A stretch of 64,000 bases of DNA, taken from NCBI RefSeq assembly GCF_024498355.1, contig NZ_CP101833.1:1965001-2029000 (forward strand), written 5' to 3'. Positions 46,051 through 56,508 of this stretch are shown in pieces (position 1 is the first letter of the stretch; each line of letters starts with the position of its first letter). The notes beneath the pieces were generated by a model. That model saw only the letters and a program-made list of their open reading frames with translations. It searched no databases and was not told the DNA's origin. The stretch is from Bacillus pumilus (GTDB lineage Bacteria; Bacillota; Bacilli; Bacillales; Bacillaceae). Both the position numbers and the translations under genes were made by a program.

Positions 46051-46818
46051 TTATTTTGATTTGACCTCAGATAAATATTTAGAGAGCTTTTCAAGTTCTT
46101 CATCGCTGCCTTTAAAGATACCCTTAGGCATGTTGCCTTTTCCTTCTACAGCAATTTTAGCAATTTCCTCAGGCGGAAGACCGTTGTCAACAAGTGACGG
46201 TCCAGCTGCTCCGCCTTGCATATTATCCCCGTGACAGGAGATACATGTCTGCTCTTGATAAATTTTATACTCTTCGGCTGAGGTGTCAATCTCCGCTTCT
46301 TTCTTAATTTCACCTTGTTTCGCAGCTGCTTCCCAATCATGAGTAGCAACAGACTCCCAAGTTAAATATATTGCTGCACCAACTGCAAGGATCATCATCC
46401 CCACTGCAACCGGTCTTCTATACGGTCTGCGTTCAGGACCAGAATCAAGAAATGGTGCGAGCAATAGTGCACCAAACGCAATCCCAGGCATAATCATCGC
46501 GCCAACTACAGTATAGCTTCCTGCAGCAAATTCATATTTTAATAACTGGTACAAAAATAGGAAATACCAGTCTGGCAGCGGAATGTAGCCAGTATCTGTT
46601 GGATCAGCCATCCGCTCAAGCGGAGGTGCATGAACAACAGTTAGGACAAGAAATCCAATTAAAAAAACGGCACCTACAAGCCATTCCTTTAAAAGAAAGT
46701 TCGGCCAAAAGGCTTCTGTTTTTCCCGGATATTCGGAATAGTCTTTAGGTATGTTAGGTTTCCTTTCTGCCGGAATTCTAGAATCTCCGACAAACTTCAT
46801 CCCTTTTCCCCTATGCAA
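46051..46818 (-). CDS. qcrC: QcrC, cytochrome c fused to cytochrome b subunit IV
   Basis: Third subunit of menaquinol:cytochrome c reductase. The 255-aa protein joins a subunit IV-like membrane part (three to four helices, PDWYFLFLYQLLKY) to a C-terminal cytochrome c domain. The heme site CISCH is at Cys192, Cys195 and His196, with Met in GNMPKGIF as a likely axial ligand. TTG at 46818 is the start because GAGGAGG lies nine bases upstream and the length equals the B. subtilis protein; an ATG two codons earlier is too close to that site. Confidence 0.95.
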   Translation of the reverse strand: MHRGKGMKFVGDSRIPAERKPNIPKDYSEYPGKTEAFWPNFLLKEWLVGAVFLIGFLVLTVVHAPPLERMADPTDTGYIPLPDWYFLFLYQLLKYEFAAGSYTVVGAMIMPGIAFGALLLAPFLDSGPERRPYRRPVAVGMMILAVGAAIYLTWESVATHDWEAAAKQGEIKKEAEIDTSAEEYKIYQEQTCISCHGDNMQGGAAGPSLVDNGLPPEEIAKIAVEGKGNMPKGIFKGSDEELEKLSKYLSEVKSK

Positions 46819-46859
46819 AGTCATCCCCTCCTCATTGAACATTCATCAAACGCAAATTT

Positions 46860-47534
46860 TTATAGCGGTCCAGAAATTCCTTGCTTACGAATCATAATAA
46901 AGTGGGCAGCCATCAGCCCAAATAATGCCGCTGGCAAGAAAAAGACATGGATAGCGAAAAATCTCGTCAGCGTTTGTGCTCCTACAATGTCAGGATGACC
47001 TGCAAGCAGCGTTTTGATCTCTTTTCCAATGAAAGGTGTTGCCTCTGCAATTTGAAGACCAACCTTCGTCGCAAACAGCGCCTTCATATCCCATGGTAAA
47101 AGATAACCTGTAAAACCAAGTCCAAGCATCACAAAGAAAATGAGCACACCAACAATCCAATTTAACTCTCTAGGCTTTTTATACGCCCCTTGGAAAAAGA
47201 CCCTTAGCGTATGTAAAAACATCATGACAATCACTAGACTCGCACCCCAGTGGTGCATTCCTCTGACAATCTGACCAAATGCCACTTCATTCTGCAAATA
47301 ATAGACAGATTCCCATGCATTTTTAATGTCCGGCACATAATACATCGTTAAAAACATGCCCGAAAGGACTTGAATGACTGTCACAAAAAACGTTAGACCG
47401 CCAAAACAATACACAAAAGCGGAGAAATGATGCGCTGGATTGACGTGCTCTGGCACCTCATGATCCGCAATATCTCTCCATATCGGTGTAATGTCTAGCC
47501 GCTCATCTACCCAGTCGTAAATCTTGTTAAGCAT
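46860..47534 (-). CDS. qcrB: QcrB, cytochrome b6
   Basis: Heme b subunit of the bc complex, 224 aa with four membrane helices. Heme-binding histidines appear in RGMHHWGASLV, FLHTLRVF and IHVFFLP regions. Cys at about residue 43 (AFVYCFGG) is at the position that binds an extra heme covalently in Bacillus cytochrome b6. It lies two bases after the qcrA stop and 41 before qcrC. Confidence 0.96.
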   Translation of the reverse strand: MLNKIYDWVDERLDITPIWRDIADHEVPEHVNPAHHFSAFVYCFGGLTFFVTVIQVLSGMFLTMYYVPDIKNAWESVYYLQNEVAFGQIVRGMHHWGASLVIVMMFLHTLRVFFQGAYKKPRELNWIVGVLIFFVMLGLGFTGYLLPWDMKALFATKVGLQIAEATPFIGKEIKTLLAGHPDIVGAQTLTRFFAIHVFFLPAALFGLMAAHFIMIRKQGISGPL

Positions 47535-47536
47535 CG

Positions 47537-48043
47537 TTACCCTTCCCCTTTCGGCACAGCTTTTCCAAGATAGAGGTATCCGTCCTTCACTTGCTGCTTA
47601 TAATGGTCAAGCGGTGCAAGCGGTGGAGTTCCGGGTACGTTTGTACCATCCTTGTCGTACAGCCCATAGTGACACGGGCAGAAAAATTTGTTTGGATTTT
47701 TCGGATCACTGTTCCAGTTCACTGTACATCCTAAATGTTTACAGATTGGCGATAAAGCGACAATTTCATCCCCTTCTTTGTACACCCATGCTGACCTAGA
47801 TTCCTTTGACTCATACCACGCATCTACTTGATCAATTTTAAAGTCAAAGCGCTTCGGTTCCTTCGTCAGTTCATCGACACTGACAACTTGAACCATATCC
47901 TGATCCTCTGTTCCTTTTAGCACAGGGTCAAGCGCAAAGCGAACCATAGGCATGAGCATTCCAGCGGCCATAAATCCCCCCACGCCGGTCAACGTGTAAT
48001 TCAAAAATTGACGCCTGGACACTCCATGTCTCTTCTCGCTCAT
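47537..48043 (-). CDS. qcrA: QcrA, Rieske iron-sulfur protein
   Basis: Rieske [2Fe-2S] subunit, 168 aa. A twin-arginine-like N-terminus (SRRQFLNYTLTG) precedes a membrane anchor (about 15-35). Cluster ligands are Cys101 and His103 (CKHLGC) and Cys122 and His125 (CPCHYG), with Cys106 and Cys124 for the stabilising disulfide. First gene of qcrABC. Confidence 0.97.
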   Translation of the reverse strand: MSEKRHGVSRRQFLNYTLTGVGGFMAAGMLMPMVRFALDPVLKGTEDQDMVQVVSVDELTKEPKRFDFKIDQVDAWYESKESRSAWVYKEGDEIVALSPICKHLGCTVNWNSDPKNPNKFFCPCHYGLYDKDGTNVPGTPPLAPLDHYKQQVKDGYLYLGKAVPKGEG

Positions 48044-48119
48044 TTTTTTCTCCCCCCCTCAGGTCGTCAGCTACTTTATAACTGAATTAGAAAAAATTTC
48101 ATAAAACTAGGACACCCTC

Positions 48120-48148
48120 ATAATATATCAATCTATTCACAAGGTCAA
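48120..48148 (-). promoter_or_regulatory. Sigma-A promoter of qcrABC
   Basis: Minus-strand TTGACC (48143-48148), 17 bases, TATTAT (48120-48125), about 75 bases before the qcrA start. The leader in between is AT-rich. Confidence 0.75.
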
Positions 48149-48187
48149 CAGCCTAAAAAGCTATGTACAATGCAAATGTAAGGGTTT

Positions 48188-48634
48188 TTATGAAGGGTTC
48201 CATTTTTGTAACAAAAAGTTCAAAATTTGTTCTACACTATCTTGAATGACTTTTTGCTTTAATTCGACCTTTAAGTGCTCTAGCGGAACCGGCTTCAACA
48301 GAAATAGTGTTTCACTGATTTCTGAATGCTCCTTCCAGTTGTGATCAGATGTGATGAACACGACATGCTGAAAATGCTCTTGTAAGGACTGCTTGACCGC
48401 AAGTGTGTCGTCTTGTTTACGATCAATTACTTCTAAATATGTATGTGATGGAAAAAGAAACACTCGCCCTTTCAGTTGCCTTTCAAGTTCCTCTGCCACA
48501 AGAATTGTAAACTCACCTAGAGACACGGTTTGTTTGATTTGGTTCGCATCTATTCCAACTAATGGAATGATAGCGGTATCAATGTAATCTTTAGATTGCA
48601 AAAAGCGATCCGCATCCTCCGCCTGAAACTTCAT
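48188..48634 (-). CDS. ypiF: YpiF, DUF2487 protein
   Basis: A 148-aa soluble protein of unknown function, next to qcrABC as in other bacilli. It has an alpha/beta pattern (FLFPSHTYLEVI, HVVFITSDHNW) and no membrane segment. GAGGGGAAAT precedes ATG. Transcription may continue into qcrABC in part, since no terminator follows. Confidence 0.88.
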   Translation of the reverse strand: MKFQAEDADRFLQSKDYIDTAIIPLVGIDANQIKQTVSLGEFTILVAEELERQLKGRVFLFPSHTYLEVIDRKQDDTLAVKQSLQEHFQHVVFITSDHNWKEHSEISETLFLLKPVPLEHLKVELKQKVIQDSVEQILNFLLQKWNPS

Positions 48635-48655
48635 CTATTTCCCCTCTTTCATGAC

Positions 48656-48686
48656 ATAAGCCCTGCCTGTATAGGGCAAGGCTTAT
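48656..48686. other. Hairpin between ypiB and ypiF without a T-run
   Basis: ATAAGCC-TGCC pairs with GGCA-GGCTTAT with one mismatch and a short loop. With no T-run it is more likely a processing or stability element than a terminator. Confidence 0.5.
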
Positions 48687-48695
48687 TGGTTCAGT

Positions 48696-49235
48696 TTATG
48701 ATAATAGGCTTAATTCTTTTGCTAACTTATTAAATGTTTCTTGATCATGACGGTCAAGTGCTTCATCTATTTCTTTCATAAGTCGTTCTTTTTGGAAAGT
48801 AGCGATAGAGTGCTCGAGCACTTTCTCAGCAAGATCTTTATCTTTTTCATTTTCATAAAGATCCTTTGGAATATGTGGATTTGTTTCAAGAACAGCTGCA
48901 TATTCCGGCGAACGATACGCAGAACGGAAATTCAATTGAATAAACAAATCTTGCTGTTTATTCAAACGAATATCATGAAATGACTTTTCAGCATCTGTCG
49001 TCATAATGTTTTCTTTATAAAATCTAAAGGGAACTTCATCCACACAGTGTGTTGACATAATGATTCCCCTTGGGCAAAATTCTGCTTGCTCTACAAAATG
49101 AACCTTTTCCATCAAAGAGTCGTGACTCATTAAATAATTTAATATCCAAACACACTCTCTTCGCTTTAACTGATAATGGTTTAAGAACCACCGGATAAAT
49201 TCCTTTTTTTCATTGACAGAAACAGGGGTCTGCAT
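48696..49235 (-). CDS. ypiB: YpiB, UPF0302 family protein
   Basis: A 179-aa soluble protein of unknown function. The [16 protein letters not shown] and [13 protein letters not shown] segments are the conserved core, and a charged helical C-terminus ([21 protein letters not shown]) follows. The start at 49235 has GAGGAGGGAA upstream. It lies 75 bases after ypiA, probably in one operon with it. Confidence 0.9.
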   Translation of the reverse strand: MQTPVSVNEKKEFIRWFLNHYQLKRRECVWILNYLMSHDSLMEKVHFVEQAEFCPRGIIMSTHCVDEVPFRFYKENIMTTDAEKSFHDIRLNKQQDLFIQLNFRSAYRSPEYAAVLETNPHIPKDLYENEKDKDLAEKVLEHSIATFQKERLMKEIDEALDRHDQETFNKLAKELSLLS

Positions 49236-49310
49236 GTTATTCCCTCCTCTATCGTAAATTAAATTGCTATACATGAATTATTCAACAAACCAGTTCTTCA
49301 TTCCTGCAAA

Positions 49311-50582
49311 CTATAAGGAAATTTCGTCTTCAATTCTTAAAATCGTTTCTTCAATTTCTTCATTCGTGCCATCTTTCTGAAGAACTTTACGCAATAACGG
49401 CAAGGCTTCTTTTTGTCTGCCTTCTTCTAAAAGGAACGAAGCGTATTCATATAAAAAGTCACGCTCCTCATCAAAATCAGGCAGAGCAAGCTTGAAGTAC
49501 TCGGCTGCTTCTTTGTATTCCTCTCGTCCGACAGAAGCAGATGCAGCATACCAATTCCATTTTGGATCATCTTCCCCAAAACTTTTCACTTCTTTAATGA
49601 CATCAAGGATTTCATCAAAAAGTTCTTCATTTAGATAGATCGCAAGCAATGTTTGAATCGCTTCAATATATCCTGGATCAAGAGCAAGTGCTTCTTGAAG
49701 CAGCTTTTTCGCATCTTCTGAATCACCATTTTTCAAATCAATCTTTGCACCATATAAATATAATTCTTTGTTATACTCATCAACTTTAATACCCTCTTTT
49801 ACTACCTCTAAAGCCTCGTGATATAGCCCTTCTTCCTCATAACTTTTCGCTAAAGGCATATAAAGTGATGAATAAGACGGATCAATATCTTTTAGTTGTG
49901 AAAGCTGCTGAATGGCTGTTTTCGTTCTGCCAGCTCTCATCGCTGTAAATCCATAGCCAAAGAGTGTATTCGGGTCCGCTTGATCTTTTACTGCCTTTTC
50001 GTACCATTCAAGCGCATCCTCAAATTCCCCAGCTGTGCTGAGGGATTCAGCGAGCCGCTGGTATACATTGACGCCGCCAACCTCATTTTGTTGATCTGCC
50101 ACTTTGTAGAAATAGTCGGCTGCTTTCTTTGAAAGCCCTTGAGAAAAATACAATTCACCTAATGCAAAATCAATGATGGCTTCATTCGGAAGTAGTTCTT
50201 TCGCTTTTAAAAGCTTTTGTTCACTGACTTCAAATAGTCCTTGCATTTGATACAAATCTGCCATTAATAATAAACTCTCTGGATACGCATCGTCATCTTC
50301 AGGAATCGTTTCTAATACAGCAATCGCCTTCTCTTCTTCATCTGAGTCAATTAATAGCTCTGCATAAAAACACGTTAATCCGGTTTCCTCTGGATATAAA
50401 TCATGTAAATCACTAATGAGATTCCGCGCTTTGTCGATATCTCCCCAGTCATAATATAACTGAGCTGCCTGCGCTTTTTCTTCATCATGCAACTGCTTTT
50501 CTGCTCGAGCAAGTGTTTGAAGTCCTTTTTCAGTCTCACCTGCCTCAACTAATTTTATGGCTTCTTGTAATGAACTATTCAA
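49311..50582 (-). CDS. ypiA: YpiA, tetratricopeptide repeat protein
   Basis: A 423-aa acidic protein made of about ten TPR units from the N-terminus on (for example EDALEWYEKAVKDQADPNTL and YHEALEVVKEGIKVDEYNKE). It should be a scaffold for protein contacts; the partner is unknown. It precedes ypiB, ypiF and the qcr operon. Upstream, a promoter and a long leader region are seen. Confidence 0.93.
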   Translation of the reverse strand: MNSSLQEAIKLVEAGETEKGLQTLARAEKQLHDEEKAQAAQLYYDWGDIDKARNLISDLHDLYPEETGLTCFYAELLIDSDEEEKAIAVLETIPEDDDAYPESLLLMADLYQMQGLFEVSEQKLLKAKELLPNEAIIDFALGELYFSQGLSKKAADYFYKVADQQNEVGGVNVYQRLAESLSTAGEFEDALEWYEKAVKDQADPNTLFGYGFTAMRAGRTKTAIQQLSQLKDIDPSYSSLYMPLAKSYEEEGLYHEALEVVKEGIKVDEYNKELYLYGAKIDLKNGDSEDAKKLLQEALALDPGYIEAIQTLLAIYLNEELFDEILDVIKEVKSFGEDDPKWNWYAASASVGREEYKEAAEYFKLALPDFDEERDFLYEYASFLLEEGRQKEALPLLRKVLQKDGTNEEIEETILRIEDEISL

Positions 50583-50687
50583 ATCAAACCGTTCCTTTCT
50601 GTTTCCAAAAACTTAAACTGTTGTTACTTCATATCATAATCGACAGCTACACATCCAGCAAATATGTTGCCCTTTTAAAATGAACCC

Positions 50688-50716
50688 ATTTTAGTTTTTT
50701 AAAAACTCTTTTTCAA
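50688..50716 (-). promoter_or_regulatory. Sigma-A promoter of ypiA
   Basis: Minus-strand TTGAAA (50711-50716), 17 bases, TAAAAT (50688-50693), about 100 bases before ypiA. Confidence 0.6.
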
Positions 50717-50758
50717 TTAATCCTTTACGAAACTGACGATTTATAAACTGCAGGCACT

Positions 50759-50793
50759 CGAAAATCATTTTTTATCGGGCAAAATGATTTTTT
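50759..50793. repeat. AT-rich inverted repeat in the ypiA-aroE gap
   Basis: AAAATCATTTT pairs with AAAATGATTTT around TTATCGGGC, then a T-run on the plus strand. No plus-strand gene needs a terminator here. A CAAGG/CCTTG hairpin lies next to it. Confidence 0.45.
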
Positions 50794-50851
50794 TCAAGGT
50801 TTCACCTTGAGACAAGCTATGCTATATTTCTTTCAAATATGCAAAAGGAAA

Positions 50852-50880
50852 GAAAAAGCCTGAGGACATCCTCAGACTGT
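50852..50880 (-). terminator. Terminator of the aromatic supraoperon
   Basis: CTGAGG/CCTCAG stem with an ACAT loop, then GCTTTTTC on the minus strand; it includes the aroE stop codon. Confidence 0.82.
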
Positions 50881-52158
50881 TTTCGTTAAGTATGCAATGT
50901 GTTCAAAGAAATTCGGGTAAGATACACGCACGGCATCTGTATCTTCAATCTCGACTGCTTGTTCTGTGATACATGCGGCAATTCCTAACATCATACCGAT
51001 TCTGTGATCTCCGTAGCTTGAGACGACTGCACCGCCTGTAAGCGTGGTTTTACCATGAATTTTCATTCCATCATCCGTTGCTTCAATATCGGCACCAAGT
51101 TTTTTGAGTTCAGAAACCACTGTATCAATTCGATTGGTTTCTTTTACTTTTAACTCAGCAGCATCTTTAATGATCGTCGTTCCTTCCGCTTGGGTAGCAA
51201 GAAGCGCAATAATAGGAATTTCGTCTATGAGTCTTGAGATCATATCACCAGAAATTTCAATCCCTTTTAATGAAGAGGTAGAAATCGTTAAATCACCATA
51301 TGGTTCTCCGCCTTTGGCATCCACTTCATTGATGTCAAGATTCGCACCCATTTGTTTCAGCACATCAATAATACCCGTTCTTGTTTTATTTAGGCCGACA
51401 TTTTTTAATACAATCCGGCTGTTAGGAACGATAGATCCAGCTACAAGGAAGAACGCAGCTGAAGAGATGTCCCCAGGGACAAATATATCTGTTGCTTTTA
51501 ACGTTTGTCCACCTTTGATTGAAACACTTTGTGCATCTTCATTTAGCGAGACACCAAACATTGAGAGCATTCTTTCTGTATGATCTCTTGATTTATGTGG
51601 TTCAGTTAACGTCGTCGTTCCATCTGCTTGAAGTCCAGCTAAAAGGACAGCAGACTTAATTTGTGCACTTGCAACAGGAGACTCATAAGAGATGGCTTTT
51701 AAATTGCCACCACGAATAGACAGTGGCGTATACTCGCCGTTTGCTCTGCCATCTATTTTGGCTCCTAGTTGTTTAAGCGGACCCGTCACCCGTTTCATTG
51801 GTCTTTTGGCAATACTTTCGTCACCGATCATTGTACTGTGAAACTCACAACCAGCTAAGATCCCCATCATTAATCGAATGGTTGTACCAGAATTACCAAC
51901 ATCGAGGATGTCAACCGGCTCCTTAAGCTCTTTCAATCCCTTGCCATGAATGATCACATCTGTACCTTTTTGTTCGATTTCAACGCCCATCTTTCTAAAG
52001 CAATCAATCGTACTTAAACAATCGGCTCCAGGAAGAAAGTTTTTCACCACCGTTGTCCCATCAGCAATTGCACCAAACATCACGGATCTATGAGAAATGG
52101 ATTTATCGCCTGGAATATGAATTTCTCCGTTCATAGGAGCATTTTTATGAATTTTCAT
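50872..52158 (-). CDS. aroE: AroE, EPSP synthase (3-phosphoshikimate 1-carboxyvinyltransferase)
   Basis: Sixth step of the shikimate pathway (Bacillus naming; aroA in E. coli). It has 428 aa. The N-terminal [10 protein letters not shown], the PEP loop [12 protein letters not shown] and RPMKRV identify the enzyme. The glyphosate-site sequence LMMGILAG is of the class II type, as in other Gram-positives. ATG at 52158 gives the conserved MKIHKNAPM start. Last gene of the supraoperon, ten bases after tyrA. Confidence 0.97.
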   Translation of the reverse strand: MKIHKNAPMNGEIHIPGDKSISHRSVMFGAIADGTTVVKNFLPGADCLSTIDCFRKMGVEIEQKGTDVIIHGKGLKELKEPVDILDVGNSGTTIRLMMGILAGCEFHSTMIGDESIAKRPMKRVTGPLKQLGAKIDGRANGEYTPLSIRGGNLKAISYESPVASAQIKSAVLLAGLQADGTTTLTEPHKSRDHTERMLSMFGVSLNEDAQSVSIKGGQTLKATDIFVPGDISSAAFFLVAGSIVPNSRIVLKNVGLNKTRTGIIDVLKQMGANLDINEVDAKGGEPYGDLTISTSSLKGIEISGDMISRLIDEIPIIALLATQAEGTTIIKDAAELKVKETNRIDTVVSELKKLGADIEATDDGMKIHGKTTLTGGAVVSSYGDHRIGMMLGIAACITEQAVEIEDTDAVRVSYPNFFEHIAYLTKTV

Positions 52159-52168
52159 GTTTGTCACC

Positions 52169-53284
52169 TCAGTCAGCATAAAATGTATCGTAATTCGCTC
52201 TCTTTTTTATACAGATTTCTGCACGCTTGCGATCATCATCTGTTTGAAAACTAATGCGTAAAATCCCGTTAATGTCTTCTCGTGTTTCAATAATCCGGAT
52301 ATTCGTAATACTGATGTTTTCACTAGCTAAATATCCTGTAATCTCCGAAATGACCCCCGGGTGATCCGGAACATCCACATAAAGGTCATAGAAAGCAGGA
52401 ATCGCTCCTTTTTTCCTCAGAGGAAGACCATCGCGATATTCCTTTGCATCTTGAAAATATGAGAACAATCCTTCAGCGTCTTCTTGTTGCACAAAAGACT
52501 CAATGCGGTCGATCTCTTTTTTCCATTCATGGAACCGATCTAAAATCTTGTTTTTATTGTGCAGAAGGATATCTCGCCACATTGCAGGATTACTTGAAGC
52601 AATTCGCGTAATATCACGAAAGCCTCCAGCAGCAAACCGTTTTACAAGAGGAAATTGTTCTTCAAAATGATGCGCTTGATGCACAAGACTGGCTGCCACA
52701 ATATGAGGGAAATGACTAATAACACTTGTCACAGCGTCATGTTCTTCTGGGGTCATCTCAATGAAATGAGCATGTGTCCCTTTTAGCAAATCCTTCAAAC
52801 GATCAACAGCCTGACGATTCGTTTCCTTTGCCGGCGTTAAAATGTAGAATGCATTTTCAAATAAAAAGTCTTTCGCTGCAATGACACCTGACTTATGAGA
52901 GCCTGCCATTGGATGTCCACCAATAAATTGGTAGTGATCAGGCAGCGTTTTTTCAGCAAAATTGACGACCTTTTGCTTTGTGCTGCCAACATCAGTAATC
53001 GTGAGCTCTCTTTCAATCCCAGATGCTGCAATATCACTAAGCATCTTGACTGTTTGTTGGACTGGCGTTGCCAAAATAATGGTTGATGCTTCATTTAGAC
53101 CTGCCATTAATGAATCGGCTGTTGCATCAATGATACCCAGCTTTGTTGCAGCAACCATTTGCTCTTTGGAAACATCGTAGCCTACAATTTTTTTATGAGG
53201 ATACTCTTTTTTAATCGACAGTGCAATGGAACCACCAATTAAACCAAGTCCAGCGATTAATATTGTTTCGTTTGCATCGTTCAT
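52169..53284 (-). CDS. tyrA: TyrA, prephenate dehydrogenase
   Basis: Oxidises prephenate to hydroxyphenylpyruvate for tyrosine. The 371-aa protein has the NAD motif GLGLIGGS (about 11-18), the catalytic [12 protein letters not shown] with its histidine, and a C-terminal ACT domain ([18 protein letters not shown]) for feedback control. ATG at 53284 has AGGTG six bases upstream; ATG at 53290 is too close to the site. A 115-base gap with a small hairpin separates it from hisC. Confidence 0.96.
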   Translation of the reverse strand: MNDANETILIAGLGLIGGSIALSIKKEYPHKKIVGYDVSKEQMVAATKLGIIDATADSLMAGLNEASTIILATPVQQTVKMLSDIAASGIERELTITDVGSTKQKVVNFAEKTLPDHYQFIGGHPMAGSHKSGVIAAKDFLFENAFYILTPAKETNRQAVDRLKDLLKGTHAHFIEMTPEEHDAVTSVISHFPHIVAASLVHQAHHFEEQFPLVKRFAAGGFRDITRIASSNPAMWRDILLHNKNKILDRFHEWKKEIDRIESFVQQEDAEGLFSYFQDAKEYRDGLPLRKKGAIPAFYDLYVDVPDHPGVISEITGYLASENISITNIRIIETREDINGILRISFQTDDDRKRAEICIKKRANYDTFYAD

Positions 53285-53399
53285 GTTCATCACCTGATTT
53301 TTCGCAAAAATTAAACAAGCCATTTCAAAAGCTTATATGTATATTGGATTGGTACAATGAAAGCCATATCCTATAGCAGGATATGACTTCATTGTTATG

Positions 53400-54497
53400 C
53401 TACGCACGAATGCCTTGTAATAAATCGGCAAGTGTAGTTAGAATTTCTTCATTTTGCTCCTTTGTTCCCACAGTAATACGTAAAGAAGTTGGGAAACCAA
53501 GTGCTTTACCAGAACGAACAATATAGCCTTTTTTCAATAATGCTTGAAACAGTTCGTCTGCATCTCTTTTAAAATCAATGAGTACAAAGTTTGTTTGAGA
53601 CGGATAGATAAATAGTCCAAAACGGTCAGCAAATTCTTGATATTGCATAAGACCTGCTTCATTTTTTTGTCTACACGATTGAATAAAGTCTTGATCTTTT
53701 ATGGCTGCACGCGCAGCTGCCTGAGCGATACGACTTGTATTAAATGGCTCTCTCGCTGGTTCAATGGCAGTAATCAGTTCCTCTGACGCAATCCCATAGC
53801 CTACTCGAAGCGCCGCAAGCCCATAGGCTTTAGAAAACGTACGAAGTACGATGATATTTTGATATGAGTTTAATAAAGATAAACTGTTCGGGAAGTCTTC
53901 CGCCCGAACGTATTCAAAATACGCTTCATCTAGAACGACAAGCACGTGAGGTGGTACTTGATCTAAAAACGCCACAAGCTCTGCTTCTGATAAATGATTC
54001 CCAGTCGGATTATTTGGATTACATACCCACAAGACCTTCGTTTTTTCATCAATCGCATCCAGCATCCCTTGGAGATCGTGAGCTCCTTCCTCTAAAAGAG
54101 GCACTTCTCGAATCTCTGCATGTTCAATCACTGCATTGTGACGGTATTGCGGAAAAGATGGAGACGGAATGACGGTATTTGTATGTTGGTCAAGGAATGC
54201 TCTAGCAATAATTTGCACAAGTTCATCTGAGCCATTCCCGAATATTAATTGTTTTTCACTCACTTGAAGAAATTCGGCCAGTTCCGTTCTTAAACTCGCG
54301 CTGTATCCATCTGGATAAATCGCTAATTGTTCAAGCTCGGCTTGTATCGCCTCTCTTGCATGTGTGGAACATCCAAAAGGGTTTTCATTTGAAGCCAATT
54401 TCACAATTTTGTCTAATTGATATTCTTTTTTGACCTCTTCAATTGGTTTCCCAGGTTGATACGGTTTTAGTTGTTTTAATTGATCCTTGATTTGCAA
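53400..54497 (-). CDS. hisC: HisC, histidinol-phosphate/aromatic aminotransferase
   Basis: PLP-dependent class I/II aminotransferase serving histidine and, in Bacillus, phenylalanine and tyrosine. It has 365 aa. [15 protein letters not shown] and the PLP lysine in [16 protein letters not shown] are visible. The TTG start at 54497 follows GAGGTG. It sits in the trp-tyrA stretch, which reflects its double role. Confidence 0.96.
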   Translation of the reverse strand: MQIKDQLKQLKPYQPGKPIEEVKKEYQLDKIVKLASNENPFGCSTHAREAIQAELEQLAIYPDGYSASLRTELAEFLQVSEKQLIFGNGSDELVQIIARAFLDQHTNTVIPSPSFPQYRHNAVIEHAEIREVPLLEEGAHDLQGMLDAIDEKTKVLWVCNPNNPTGNHLSEAELVAFLDQVPPHVLVVLDEAYFEYVRAEDFPNSLSLLNSYQNIIVLRTFSKAYGLAALRVGYGIASEELITAIEPAREPFNTSRIAQAAARAAIKDQDFIQSCRQKNEAGLMQYQEFADRFGLFIYPSQTNFVLIDFKRDADELFQALLKKGYIVRSGKALGFPTSLRITVGTKEQNEEILTTLADLLQGIRA

Positions 54498-54508
54498 AAT
54501 GTTTCACC

Positions 54509-55312
54509 TCATTTGAATGAATAGAGGGGACTAAATGTTTTTGCATATGTTTCAAATTCTCTTAACGCATCTTGACGTGTATCACTTGCTAACAATTGTT
54601 CTTGAAGCTCTTCAATTTTTTTCACAAGTGCACTGCCTACAACGACACCGTCACTCAATTTATTCATTGAGTCTACCTGCTCTCTTGTTGAAATGCCAAA
54701 ACCTACCGCAACCGGTATGTGACTCAGCTGTTTCACTTGTTGAATAAAATCAGTAATTGATGCGTCAAAGGATTGCCGGACACCTGTTACACCAAGAGAT
54801 GAAACACAATACACAAAACCTTCTGCCTGCTCTACGATTTTTTCTAATCGTTCTTTGCTTGTTGGTGCAACGAGCGAAATATATGAAATGTCATGTGTTT
54901 GACAGTTCTCTTGCAGCTCGCTGCTCTCTTCAAACGGCAAGTCGGGTGTTAAGAGTCCCGAAATATGATTTTTGCGCAGTAAAGCGAAAAAGTATTCTGT
55001 GTCTAATTGTAACACAGGATTGTAATACGTAAATAGAATTACGGGAATTTCCACACCGTTTTTTTTCATCTTCCCTGCTAATTCTATCGCTTTTACGATA
55101 TTCATGCCATGATTTAGAGCTCTTTTGGAGGCTCTTTGAATGACAGGACCGTCCGCTAGTGGATCGGAATAAGGAACACCTAGTTCAATCGCATGTGCAC
55201 CAGCTGCTTGAAGAGTGATGGCTAAATCAATGGTGATCTCTTCTGACGGATCTCCTGCCGTGATAAATGGAATGAATAATTTCTCATCTTGCTCTAATTG
55301 AAATGTGATCAT
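54509..55312 (-). CDS. trpA: TrpA, tryptophan synthase alpha subunit
   Basis: Splits indole-3-glycerol phosphate to indole. The 267-aa TIM barrel has the catalytic Glu in [17 protein letters not shown] and Asp in LTPDLPFEE. Phosphate-binding VGFGIST and VVGSALV follow. Its ATG overlaps the trpB stop (ATGA). Confidence 0.97.
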   Translation of the reverse strand: MITFQLEQDEKLFIPFITAGDPSEEITIDLAITLQAAGAHAIELGVPYSDPLADGPVIQRASKRALNHGMNIVKAIELAGKMKKNGVEIPVILFTYYNPVLQLDTEYFFALLRKNHISGLLTPDLPFEESSELQENCQTHDISYISLVAPTSKERLEKIVEQAEGFVYCVSSLGVTGVRQSFDASITDFIQQVKQLSHIPVAVGFGISTREQVDSMNKLSDGVVVGSALVKKIEELQEQLLASDTRQDALREFETYAKTFSPLYSFK

Positions 55313-56508
55313 TTTGTTTTGTCCTCACTTTCAAGCACATTCATTAATGTATGCACATCCTTATCTCCTCTTCCTGACAGGCAGACAAGGACGATTTCGT
55401 CTTCACTCATATTCCGGCTCATCTCAAACGCTTTGGCTAAGGCGTGTGCTGATTCAATCGCTGGCAGGATTCCTTCTTTTTCTGTCAGCAGCTTTAGCGC
55501 ATCTAGTGCTTCTTGATCAGTGGCACTGACATATTGAACCCGGCCGCTTGCATGCAAATATGCGTGCTCTGGTCCGATCCCGGGATAGTCTAATCCAGCG
55601 GAAATAGAATACGGCTCAATAATTTGGCCAAATTCGTCTTGGATCAGATATGTTAAAGATCCATGAATTACACCTTTTGTTCCTTTCGTGATGGTCGCTG
55701 CATGAAGGGGGGTATCTATTCCTTTCCCTGCTGCTTCTACACCAATGATATCTACCTCTTCATCTAAGAACGCTCGGTACATTCCAATGGCATTACTCCC
55801 GCCGCCAACGCAGGCAATGACTTTATGAGGAAGCTGACCTTCTTTTTCAAGTATTTGCGATTTTGCCTCATCACCGATCATCCGCTGGAATTCACTGACG
55901 ATTTGAGGATACGGATGAGGTCCAACGACTGATCCAATCATATAAAAATGATCGCTGCAGTGCTGGACCCAATAGCGGATGGCTTCGTTGGTTGCATCTT
56001 TTAATGTGCCGTTCCCGCTTGTGACAGGTATGACCTCAGCGCCGAGCAGTTTCATTCGGAATACATTGAGTGATTGTCTTTCCACGTCTTCTTTTCCCAT
56101 AAATACGGTGCAGGATAATCCAAACTTTGCTGCCACCGTTGCAGCGGCTACTCCGTGCTGACCTGCTCCTGTTTCGGCGATAATGTTTGATTTCCCCATT
56201 TTTTTCGCTAGCAGGGCCTGACCAAGTGCATTGTTAATTTTATGAGCGCCTGTATGGTTTAAATCTTCTCTTTTTAAATAGATTTTTGCACCACCGACGT
56301 ATGCTGATAATTGGTCAGCATATGTGAGCGCAGTCGGTCTGCCTGAATAGTTTTTCAGAAGCGATATATATTCCTTTTGAAAAGCAGGGTCTTCTTTTAA
56401 GTCACGAAATGCTTTCTCGATTTCTTCTAGTGGCTGCATGAGCGTTTCTGGGACAAATTTCCCTCCGAATTCTCCATATCTGCCAATCTCATTTGGATAT
56501 GCGTACAT
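55309..56508 (-). CDS. trpB: TrpB, tryptophan synthase beta subunit
   Basis: PLP enzyme joining indole and serine. The 399-aa protein has the PLP lysine in [24 protein letters not shown], and the phosphate loop [10 protein letters not shown]. It overlaps trpF by 20 bases, so translation is coupled. Confidence 0.97.
   Translation of the reverse strand: MYAYPNEIGRYGEFGGKFVPETLMQPLEEIEKAFRDLKEDPAFQKEYISLLKNYSGRPTALTYADQLSAYVGGAKIYLKREDLNHTGAHKINNALGQALLAKKMGKSNIIAETGAGQHGVAAATVAAKFGLSCTVFMGKEDVERQSLNVFRMKLLGAEVIPVTSGNGTLKDATNEAIRYWVQHCSDHFYMIGSVVGPHPYPQIVSEFQRMIGDEAKSQILEKEGQLPHKVIACVGGGSNAIGMYRAFLDEEVDIIGVEAAGKGIDTPLHAATITKGTKGVIHGSLTYLIQDEFGQIIEPYSISAGLDYPGIGPEHAYLHASGRVQYVSATDQEALDALKLLTEKEGILPAIESAHALAKAFEMSRNMSEDEIVLVCLSGRGDKDVHTLMNVLESEDKTK

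Noticed and set aside
51104..51583. 159-codon plus-strand frame inside aroE
   Set aside because: Shadow frame opposite a well-conserved enzyme; no start signals or known family.
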